From an uncultured Mucispirillum sp. (lineage in GTDB: Bacteria > Chrysiogenota > Deferribacteres > Deferribacterales > Mucispirillaceae), in assembly GCA_945929285.1 (NCBI GenBank), contig CAMEOC010000048.1:1-7309 (forward strand): a stretch of DNA of 7,309 nt. Reading direction: 5' to 3'. The notes beneath the pieces were generated by a model, which saw only the letters and a program-made list of their open reading frames with translations, was not told the DNA's origin and made no database searches. The position numbers were made by a program, and so were the translations under genes. Of the stretch, positions 1 to 5,972 are shown one piece after another. Position 1 is the first letter of the stretch. Each line of letters starts with the position of its first letter.

Positions 1-11
1 GAATTACTCAT
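1..11 (-). CDS. Start of a divergent gene, identity unknown (partial)
   Basis: Read on the minus strand, an ATG at 11-9 is followed by AGT AAT and continues off the window edge, giving Met-Ser-Asn. Five bases upstream of the ATG is AGAGG, a good Shine-Dalgarno match, within an A-rich stretch. Further upstream is a strong extended -10 promoter on the same strand (49-57). The spacing of promoter, ribosome site and start codon is what makes this look like a real gene start. Only three complete codons are visible, so nothing can be said about the product. Confidence 0.4.
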
Positions 12-48
12 ATAAGCCTCTTTTTATTCCATGCATACTTAGCAGTTT

Positions 49-57
49 ATTATACCA
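49..57 (-). promoter_or_regulatory. Extended -10 promoter for the divergent gene
   Basis: On the minus strand the bases read TGG-TATAAT, a perfect -10 hexamer (54-49) preceded by the TGn extension (57-55). Transcription would begin near base 42, leaving a leader of about 30 nt before the ATG at 11. No good -35 box exists at the right distance (72-77 reads TATATA), which is usual for extended -10 promoters. This is a motif call by eye. Confidence 0.5.
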
Positions 58-85
58 CATTTTTTTATAAATATATAGTATAATT

Positions 86-157
86 TTATGAAATTGTAAA
101 ATATATTTTTTCTAATATATTTTATACTTGATTTATGTAGAAATTTCATAATATAAC
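86..157. promoter_or_regulatory. AT-rich divergent regulatory region with inverted repeat and pdxA promoter candidates
   Basis: The 171-bp gap between the divergent start and pdxA is almost purely A and T. It holds a perfect 10-bp inverted repeat, TTATGAAATT at 86-95 and AATTTCATAA at 142-151. Between the arms a 10-bp direct repeat, AATATATTTT, occurs at 100-109 and 114-123. Two plus-strand promoter candidates for pdxA are TTGTAA (94-99) with TATATT (116-121, 16-bp spacer) and TTGATT (128-133) with TATAAC (152-157, 18-bp spacer). Neither clearly wins. Base composition makes chance matches easy, so the exact promoter is uncertain. Confidence 0.35.
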
Positions 158-182
158 TATAAAAAACATTTATGGGTATATT

Positions 183-1142
183 ATGAGTAAATATTCACTA
201 GTTATTACAGCTGGCGACCCTGCTGGTATTGGGTATGAAACAGCGTGTAAGTTTTTTTTGCAGGAAGAAAGTAAAAATTATAATATAGCACTTATTGGCC
301 ACAAATGGATTGTGGAAAAAACATATAAAGATATATTAAAATCAGAAATCCCTAATCATCTAGTGGTTTTAGAGCCAGATGATAATGTTTTTGATTATGA
401 GTATGGCAAAATAAGTGGTAAATGTGGCAAAGCTGCCATAAGTTATATAGATTATGCCGTAAAAGGGGCATTGAATAACGATTTTGATGCTGTTATCACC
501 TGCCCTATTAATAAAAAATCAATAAAAGATGCAGGTTATAATTTTCCAGGGCATACAGAATATTTGGCATATTTATCTGGGGTGGAAAATGTTTCAATGA
601 TGCTTGCTGGCAACAATGTAAAAACAATACTTGCCACAACCCATTACCCAGTAAAAGAAATAGCTTCCCATATTAATGAAGATGTAGTATTAAATGCAGT
701 AAACAATGCCCACAAGGCAGGCAGATATTTTGGAAAAGCTGCACCAAAAATTGCAGTATGTGGCTTAAACCCCCATGCTGGCGATAATGGTGCTTTAGGT
801 GATGAGGAAATAAGTATAATAAACCCTGCCATAGAAAAGGCTCGTTTAAAAGGTATAAATGTATATGGCAGTTTTCCTGCAGATACCATATATACAAAAG
901 CAAAAGAATGGGATTTTATTATTGCCATGTACCATGACCAGGGTATGACAGCAGTTAAAATGGATGCCTTTGGGGAAGCTGTAAATATTACTTTAAACCT
1001 GCCATTTATAAGGACATCTGTTGACCACGGCACAGCCTTTGATATTGCAGGTAAAGGAATATGTTCTTGTTCTAGTTTAAATAAAGCCGTAATTATGGCA
1101 AATAAGATGGTAGAGTATGATAAATCTGTTAGAAGCATTTAA
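183..1142 (+). CDS. pdxA: 4-hydroxythreonine-4-phosphate dehydrogenase PdxA
   Basis: PdxA is a cytoplasmic, divalent-metal and NAD-dependent enzyme. It oxidises 4-phosphohydroxy-L-threonine, and the unstable product is used by PdxJ with deoxyxylulose phosphate to make pyridoxine phosphate, the precursor of PLP. The 319-residue product is close to the usual length (about 330). Family motifs are intact: GDPAGIG near residues 11-17, GHTEYLA with His124 (substrate side), TTHYP with His154, NPHAGD with His198, YHDQG with His251, and VDHGTAFDIAGKG from about 280. His154, His198 and His251 match the three metal ligands of the E. coli enzyme by motif and spacing. The canonical GIGPE reads GIGYE here, a minor change. 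Upstream ribosome-site pairing is weak (GGG at 174-176). It heads a tightly overlapping gene set and its last codons overlap ksgA. The DXP-dependent vitamin B6 route is therefore likely in this organism. Confidence 0.95.
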   Translation: MSKYSLVITAGDPAGIGYETACKFFLQEESKNYNIALIGHKWIVEKTYKDILKSEIPNHLVVLEPDDNVFDYEYGKISGKCGKAAISYIDYAVKGALNNDFDAVITCPINKKSIKDAGYNFPGHTEYLAYLSGVENVSMMLAGNNVKTILATTHYPVKEIASHINEDVVLNAVNNAHKAGRYFGKAAPKIAVCGLNPHAGDNGALGDEEISIINPAIEKARLKGINVYGSFPADTIYTKAKEWDFIIAMYHDQGMTAVKMDAFGEAVNITLNLPFIRTSVDHGTAFDIAGKGICSCSSLNKAVIMANKMVEYDKSVRSI

Positions 1143-1935
1143 AAACGAAGAAGGCCTTACAAAAAAGAAATTTGGCCAGCATTTTTTAACAAATAAAGCA
1201 CTGCTTCAAAAAATAATAGATGAAGCTGAGATTTTAGAAACTGATAATGTTATAGAAATAGGTCCTGGCTGTGGTGTTTTAACTCAATTAATAGCAGAAA
1301 CAAAAGCAAATACTTTAGCTTTAGAAATAGATGTGGAACTTATTGAGTTTTTGAAAAGATACCTGTTTTTCTATAAAAATGTGGAAATAAGAAACCAGGA
1401 TGCTTCTTTAGTTGATTATAATATGCTTTTTGAGGGCAAGCCTGTAATAATTATTGGCAACCTGCCCTATAATCTTTCTGTGAAAATATTGGAAAAGGCT
1501 GCCATGCGTGAAAACATTAAAAATATGGTATTTATGTTTCAAAAAGAAGTGGCAGATAGGATTATAGCAAAACCAAACTCAAAAGCATATACCTCCCTTT
1601 CTGTTTTTATAAGCTATCTTTTTAATACAAGCAAAATAAAAGATATAAGTGGAGCAAACTTTTGGCCTAATGCCAATGTGATGAGCACAGTTTTAAAATT
1701 TACCCCAAATAACAATAAATGTTACAGTGGTGAAAAAGAGCAGGCATTTTTTAAGTTTTTAAGAATAGCTTTTAGGCAAAAAAGAAAGACTTTAAAAAAC
1801 AATTTACAAGAAATAGAAAATATAGGACATTTATTGTCGCAGGCAGGTCTTACAAATACATCACGGGCAGAAGAACTTAGCCTGGAAAAATTTAAGGAGT
1901 TATTTAATATAGCCTATGATACACACACCTTTTAA
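1117..1935 (+). CDS. rsmA: 16S rRNA (adenine1518-N6/adenine1519-N6)-dimethyltransferase KsgA/RsmA
   Basis: KsgA uses S-adenosylmethionine to dimethylate two adjacent adenines in the 3'-terminal hairpin of 16S rRNA late in 30S assembly. Its loss classically gives kasugamycin resistance. The 272-residue product has the family length and all key motifs: KKKFGQHFL (residues 16-24), the SAM-binding motif I EIGPGCGVLT (47-56), the acidic motif II residue in LEID (Glu70), Asp95 in the NQDAS segment, the catalytic motif IV GNLPYNLS (114-121), and the following FMFQKEVADRI helix. The C-terminal half ends with the small helical RNA-binding domain, including FRQKRKTLKNN. The ATG at 1117 is the only reasonable start before the FGQHFL motif. 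It places the first 26 bases inside pdxA, so translation is probably coupled to it. pdxA-ksgA adjacency is also found in enterobacteria. Confidence 0.96.
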   Translation: MINLLEAFKNEEGLTKKKFGQHFLTNKALLQKIIDEAEILETDNVIEIGPGCGVLTQLIAETKANTLALEIDVELIEFLKRYLFFYKNVEIRNQDASLVDYNMLFEGKPVIIIGNLPYNLSVKILEKAAMRENIKNMVFMFQKEVADRIIAKPNSKAYTSLSVFISYLFNTSKIKDISGANFWPNANVMSTVLKFTPNNNKCYSGEKEQAFFKFLRIAFRQKRKTLKNNLQEIENIGHLLSQAGLTNTSRAEELSLEKFKELFNIAYDTHTF

Positions 1936-2494
1936 CCAACTAACATATACAGTAGTAGATACTGAAACAACAGGATATACACCACAATATGCAAAAATGG
2001 TGGAGATAGCAGCTGTAAAAATATACCCAGATTTTACCATTGACTATGATAATACTTTTGCAGAGCTTATAAACCCGGAAATAGATATTCCATATAGTGC
2101 TTATAAAGTGCATAATATATCAAATGATATGGTAAAGGATAAACCTTTGGTGCATGAAGTTATGCCTTCGTTTTTATCTTTTGCAAAAGATAGTGTTATA
2201 GTGGGCCACAATATAAAATTTGATATGCGGTTTATACAGCATGAAGCAGCAAACTGCCAGCTTCCATTAACATTTAACCATGTGTTAGATACATTATCAC
2301 TTGCTAGAAAAGCAGTGCCTGGCTTAAAAGCATATAAGCTTGATAATTTAATAGAACATTTTGATATACAGTTAAATTTAGAAAATAATGACAGGCACAG
2401 GGCATTATTTGATGCAGTAAACACTGCCATAGTTATGATAAAATGTATGGAAATTTTACAAAGTAAAGGAATTTATAATATTTCTAATTTATAG
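1916..2494 (+). CDS. DEDDh-family 3'-5' exonuclease (DnaQ-like)
   Basis: This stand-alone 192-residue nuclease belongs to the DnaQ-like DEDDh fold, which removes nucleotides from 3' ends using two metal ions. The five catalytic residues are visible: Asp15 and Glu17 in VVDTETTG (ExoI), Asp103 in GHNIKFDMRF (ExoII), and His161 and Asp166 in DRHRALFDA (ExoIII). The start is forced: an in-frame TAG lies at 1910-1912 and no other start codon precedes ExoI. The gene overlaps ksgA by 20 nt. The nearest Shine-Dalgarno-like sequence, AAGGAG (1894-1899), is 16 nt from the ATG, too far for normal use, so translation probably depends on coupling. It could be the Pol III epsilon proofreading subunit. However, it ends soon after ExoIII and lacks the extended C-terminal segment by which E. 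coli epsilon binds the polymerase. A repair or RNA-trimming role is equally possible. Confidence 0.88.
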   Translation: MIHTPFNQLTYTVVDTETTGYTPQYAKMVEIAAVKIYPDFTIDYDNTFAELINPEIDIPYSAYKVHNISNDMVKDKPLVHEVMPSFLSFAKDSVIVGHNIKFDMRFIQHEAANCQLPLTFNHVLDTLSLARKAVPGLKAYKLDNLIEHFDIQLNLENNDRHRALFDAVNTAIVMIKCMEILQSKGIYNISNL

Positions 2495-2496
2495 GC

Positions 2497-2525
2497 TTGC
2501 AAAAAAATATGTTTATTAGTATAAG
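2497..2525 (+). promoter_or_regulatory. Sigma-70-type promoter of folC-lptD
   Basis: TTGCAA (2497-2502) and TATAAG (2520-2525) are separated by 17 bp, the ideal spacing. The site lies in the 66-bp gap after the exonuclease gene, with transcription expected near 2532. The same TTGCAA-17-TATAA design precedes the gene at 5973, which supports both calls. A 9-bp direct repeat, ATGTTTATT, occurs in the spacer (2509-2517) and again just downstream of the predicted start point (2535-2543), placed as an operator might be. Confidence 0.55.
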
Positions 2526-2546
2526 TAAGGGTTAATGTTTATTTAT

Positions 2547-2552
2547 GGTGGA
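2547..2552 (+). promoter_or_regulatory. Ribosome binding site that sets the TTG start of folC
   Basis: GGTGGA lies 8 nt before the TTG at 2561. The codon just before the TTG (2558-2560) is an in-frame TAA, so the reading frame cannot begin earlier. The site and the stop together fix TTG as the start. Confidence 0.6.
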
Positions 2553-2560
2553 TGCAGTAA

Positions 2561-3703
2561 TTGAATAAGTTTGAAAACTACTATGCTGATAAATATGAGT
2601 TTAAAAATCTAGAGCTTACCCTTGCCCGTATAGATAATGCTTTAAATGAAGCTGAGTTTACCCAGTCAACTTTAGGGAAAATTATCCATTTAGCAGGCAC
2701 AAATGGCAAAGGTTCTACATCTTACTTTTTATATCAAATGTTAAATATTTCAGGATACCCTTCTGCCCTTTTTACATCACCTCATATTTTAAAGGTTAAT
2801 GAAAGAATAGCTTATAATAATACTGAAATATCTGATGATGATATGGATAGTATTTTTGAAAAATATAAGAATATTATAATCAAGCATAATCTTTCTTATT
2901 TTGAATGTATATTTTTCATATCTATGATTTATTTTTCCTATAAAACCCCTGCTTTTACCATACTAGAAACTGGGCTTGGTGGCAGGTATGATGCTACAAA
3001 TACATCTTTAATTAATAATAAACTTTGTGTTATTACATCTATGGGTTATGACCATGCAGCATATCTTGGTAATAATATATATAGTATAATAAATGAAAAA
3101 ATAGGTATAATACGAAAAGATTCCAGTGTAATTTTAGCATATAATAAGCCTTATGTATTAAATTATATAAAATCAAAAATTGATAATGTTATAGAGTGTG
3201 TTGAAAAAGAAGATATAAAAGAAATACCTGCATACCCCTACCCTTACAATGAAAATTATGCAACTGCATTAAAGATATATGAAAAATTAACAAATAAGCC
3301 TTTTAATGATGATATTATTTTAAACCTGCCACCGTGCAGAATGGAGAAAATAGGTAATGTTATTCTTGACGGCTCTCATAATATGCAGGGTATTTTAAAA
3401 ATAAGAAGCACTTGGAAAAAGCAAAATATATCTGCCATAATACTTACTGTTACAAATGACAGGGATATTAAAAACACGGCAGAAATATTAAAAACTGTTT
3501 GCCATAATATTATAATAACCACCCTGCCTGAAAATATAAGAAGTATTAATAATTATAATAGTGATGATATTATATTTATAGAAAACCCCATAGAAGCATA
3601 TAAGTATGCTTCACATAAATATAATGGTAATATATTAGTAACAGGTTCATTTTACTTATGTGCCATACTAAAAGAATATATAAAAGGTGCAGATAATGTA
3701 TAG
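2561..3703 (+). CDS. folC: Bifunctional folylpolyglutamate synthase / dihydrofolate synthase FolC
   Basis: FolC is a cytoplasmic Mur-ligase-family enzyme. It uses ATP to join glutamate to dihydropteroate, making dihydrofolate, and then extends the polyglutamate tail of folates. Motifs in order are: P-loop HLAGTNGKGST (43-53), the TSPH and NERI segments that follow, ETGLGGRYDATN (136-147), YDH (163-165), the NEKIGI segment whose Lys180 occupies the usual carbamylated-lysine position, and C-terminal DGSHN (270-274), the DGAHN signature of the glutamate-binding domain. At 380 residues it is shorter than typical FolC (about 420), mostly in the C-terminal half, but no signature is missing. Translation starts at TTG, immediately after an in-frame TAA; the N-terminus then aligns naturally with the family. 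The dual activity is assumed from the family; either activity could be absent. The end overlaps lptD by 8 nt. Confidence 0.93.
   Translation: MNKFENYYADKYEFKNLELTLARIDNALNEAEFTQSTLGKIIHLAGTNGKGSTSYFLYQMLNISGYPSALFTSPHILKVNERIAYNNTEISDDDMDSIFEKYKNIIIKHNLSYFECIFFISMIYFSYKTPAFTILETGLGGRYDATNTSLINNKLCVITSMGYDHAAYLGNNIYSIINEKIGIIRKDSSVILAYNKPYVLNYIKSKIDNVIECVEKEDIKEIPAYPYPYNENYATALKIYEKLTNKPFNDDIILNLPPCRMEKIGNVILDGSHNMQGILKIRSTWKKQNISAIILTVTNDRDIKNTAEILKTVCHNIIITTLPENIRSINNYNSDDIIFIENPIEAYKYASHKYNGNILVTGSFYLCAILKEYIKGADNV
3682..3687 (+). promoter_or_regulatory. Ribosome binding site choosing the ATG at 3696 for lptD
   Basis: AAAAGG ends 8 nt before the ATG at 3696. A GTG at 3687 is in the same frame but overlaps this site and has no good ribosome site of its own. 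The ATG start also gives a signal peptide with the positive residue near its N-terminus. Confidence 0.6.
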
Positions 3704-5912
3704 GTTATTATTCTTTTTATGTATGGTATTTATATATAATATAAGTTATGCCCAGTTAGATAATGAAGAATACATATTAGAGGCAGATAAGGTTACAAGA
3801 ATTGGCGATAACCTGTATGAAGCAGAAGGCAATGTTTCATTAAAAGGTATGGGGTTAACCATTACATCTGAAAAGATGATATATAATTCTGCCACTTCAC
3901 AAGTACAGGCAGAAGGCACTGTTATAATAGAAAGCCCGGAACAAAAGCTGGAAGCAGAAAAAATAGACTATAATATGAAAAAGGAAACAGGCACAGCAGA
4001 AAATATTCAAGGTTTTATTGCTCCATTTAATTACCTTTGTGCCAAAACCATGAATAAAACAGGCCCTACTACATTTACAGTAAAAGATGCTAAGATTTCT
4101 GCATGCTCTGGTAAAGTTCCAGAATGGTCATTATCTATGTATGAAGGCAAGCTGGATTTAGATGGCTATATGCAGTTAAACCATGCAACAGTAAATGTGG
4201 TAGACAGCCCTTTTGTATATGTGCCAAAATTTTTCTACCCTGTTTCATCTAATAGAAAAACAGGCTTTTTAATGCCATTAATAGGTTATTCTGAGAAAAT
4301 GGGAGCAATTGGCAACTTTCAATACTATATTGCTCCAGATGTAAATTATGATTTTACAGTAGGTGTGGGCTTATACTCAGAAAGGGGTGTAATGGAAGAA
4401 GCAGAAGCAAGATTTGCCCTTGATGATAAAAGCTCATTTTATGTAGCAGCAGAGCATATTAAAGACTATGATTCAGATTCAGATACTGATTCCAGGTGGC
4501 GTGCCACAGCAAGAAACCAGTATGTGCCTATAAAAAACTTATACATAAACTTAAATGGTGATTATGTTTCAGATTATTTATATATTAGAGATTTTAATGA
4601 CTATACAACGCCAGAATTTAATGATGATAACTACCAAAATATGTTTTTTGCAGAGATGAAAGTAAAATACAACAATGATTTTATAGATTCTCAAATACAT
4701 TACAGGCGTGATATGCTATACAGGGATACTAGAACAGGTTACAACCAAAACCAGTTAGTGCATATGCCTTCTATACGATTAAATAAAATAGTAAAAGATA
4801 TACCTTATGTATTTTTTGAATATGATTTATCCTATGACCACCTAAAATACCAGCATACAAGTTTCTTTAATAATATGCAAAACAAACCAGATGAGGATAA
4901 CGACTGGATAATGAATAGGTTTAGCTCTTACGGCAGGCTTTATACTCCTATTGATTTAAAAGTATTAACATTAACACCATCTGCATATATTGGTTATATC
5001 AGGTGGCAGGATAGCACAAAACCATTTAATTTTCAAGATTCTATAAGCCCAGATTTTGGTGCAATAAATATGATAGATGAAAAAACAGCCCAAAAATACT
5101 GGGGTGATGTAGATTTAACATTATCAGTAAAAGAAATATATAGAGATTATGGCTTATTTCGCCATTCCATACAAAATAATTTAATAATGGCATATTCTCC
5201 AAAGCTTTTACACCCTGCATCAAACACAAAAACATACTTCCCTAATTTGCTTACAAATGATATTACATCATATCAAAGCACATTAAGTTATGAATTTATC
5301 ACAGCATTAATAGGCAGCGGCTGGAATATTAAATTAACATTAAACCAAGGCTTTGATTTTATGAATGAAGAAAACCCTTACACTCCTCTTGATTTTAAGT
5401 TAGATTTAGACATATTAGGTTACATAACAAACACCACAGAAATGATGTATAACCATTCTGGTGAAATTGAAGAAGAGGAGCCTAGAATGCAGTATTTTAG
5501 TAACTCACTTACATTAAAATTTTTAAAATATTTTTATTTTACAAATACATATACATATAATGGTAAAATATATAATGTAAAAGCAAATTCTAACATACAC
5601 AACACCACAGTGGGAATTTCTGCAGGTATTAATATATGGAGAATAGCGGCACAGGGTTTTTATAACTGGAGTGGTTATAATGAAACTATGGATATAAAGA
5701 ATTTATACCCAAAAACTTTTGGTGGCTCTATAATATATAATTCAGAATGTTTTAGTATAGGTTTTAGGGGTGATGTAACCCAATCTACTATTAACTCAAT
5801 AAACGGGCCATATAATAGAAACGAGATTAAATTATATATATTATTTAGTTTACGAGGTTTAGGTGATAGTAATATAGATGCTTATTCAATAATACAGGAA
5901 AATCCTATTTAA
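3696..5912 (+). CDS. lptD: LPS-assembly protein LptD (OstA/Imp)
   Basis: LptD is the outer-membrane beta-barrel that, usually with the lipoprotein LptE, receives LPS from the LptA bridge and inserts it into the outer leaflet. The 738-residue product starts with a signal peptide (cleavage likely after Ser-Tyr-Ala19). An OstA/LptA-like jellyroll follows, about residues 22-140, with the LEADKV, EAEGNV, ITSEKM and QAEGTV segments. Next come the family motif Cys137-x4-Pro-x-Trp144 and the conserved entry to the barrel, VPKFFYP then RKTGFLMP (187-194). The rest is alternating aromatic-rich beta strands ending near FSLRGLG, the typical LptD C-terminus. Mature cysteines are Cys115, Cys137 and Cys685, so a disulfide between the N-terminal domain and the barrel end is possible. 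An Asp/Ser-rich stretch (257-266) probably forms a loop. The start overlaps folC by 8 nt. LptE and other Lpt genes are not in the window. Confidence 0.94.
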   Translation: MYRLLFFLCMVFIYNISYAQLDNEEYILEADKVTRIGDNLYEAEGNVSLKGMGLTITSEKMIYNSATSQVQAEGTVIIESPEQKLEAEKIDYNMKKETGTAENIQGFIAPFNYLCAKTMNKTGPTTFTVKDAKISACSGKVPEWSLSMYEGKLDLDGYMQLNHATVNVVDSPFVYVPKFFYPVSSNRKTGFLMPLIGYSEKMGAIGNFQYYIAPDVNYDFTVGVGLYSERGVMEEAEARFALDDKSSFYVAAEHIKDYDSDSDTDSRWRATARNQYVPIKNLYINLNGDYVSDYLYIRDFNDYTTPEFNDDNYQNMFFAEMKVKYNNDFIDSQIHYRRDMLYRDTRTGYNQNQLVHMPSIRLNKIVKDIPYVFFEYDLSYDHLKYQHTSFFNNMQNKPDEDNDWIMNRFSSYGRLYTPIDLKVLTLTPSAYIGYIRWQDSTKPFNFQDSISPDFGAINMIDEKTAQKYWGDVDLTLSVKEIYRDYGLFRHSIQNNLIMAYSPKLLHPASNTKTYFPNLLTNDITSYQSTLSYEFITALIGSGWNIKLTLNQGFDFMNEENPYTPLDFKLDLDILGYITNTTEMMYNHSGEIEEEEPRMQYFSNSLTLKFLKYFYFTNTYTYNGKIYNVKANSNIHNTTVGISAGINIWRIAAQGFYNWSGYNETMDIKNLYPKTFGGSIIYNSECFSIGFRGDVTQSTINSINGPYNRNEIKLYILFSLRGLGDSNIDAYSIIQENPI

Positions 5913-5918
5913 GTTTTA

Positions 5919-5947
5919 TTGCAAAAATAAAAAAAATATATTATAAT
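5919..5947 (+). promoter_or_regulatory. Sigma-70-type promoter of the exported protein/DHH unit
   Basis: TTGCAA (5919-5924) and a perfect TATAAT (5942-5947) are spaced by 17 bp, the best promoter match in the window. Transcription would start near 5954, giving a leader of about 19 nt that contains the strong ribosome site AAAGGGGA (5962-5969). The promoter begins 6 bp after the lptD stop, and no hairpin terminator separates the two genes, so read-through from lptD is also possible. Confidence 0.7.
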
Positions 5948-5972
5948 CACACCATATAAATAAAGGGGACTT

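Noticed and set aside
673..903. Second reverse-strand open frame inside pdxA
   Set aside because: Also antisense to pdxA, with a His/Leu-rich translation typical of a shadow frame.
644..1138. Long reverse-strand open frame (164 codons) inside pdxA
   Set aside because: It lies wholly antisense to a well-supported pdxA, has no recognisable motifs, and is explained by low stop density in the complementary frame.
2101..2430. Reverse-strand open frame inside the exonuclease gene
   Set aside because: Antisense to an intact catalytic domain, with no family motif.
2495..2560. Riboswitch or terminator/attenuator before folC
   Set aside because: The gap is only 66 bp, has no stable stem that I can pair, and is accounted for by a promoter and ribosome site.
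3687..3695. GTG at 3687 as the lptD start
   Set aside because: It overlaps the AAAAGG ribosome site, while the in-frame ATG at 3696 sits at the correct distance from that site.
5041..5235. Reverse-strand 64-codon frame inside lptD
   Set aside because: Short, antisense to the LptD barrel, with no distinguishing features.
5913..5972. Intrinsic terminator after lptD
   Set aside because: There is a run of A residues but no GC-containing stem; the A-rich stretch is the spacer of the next promoter.
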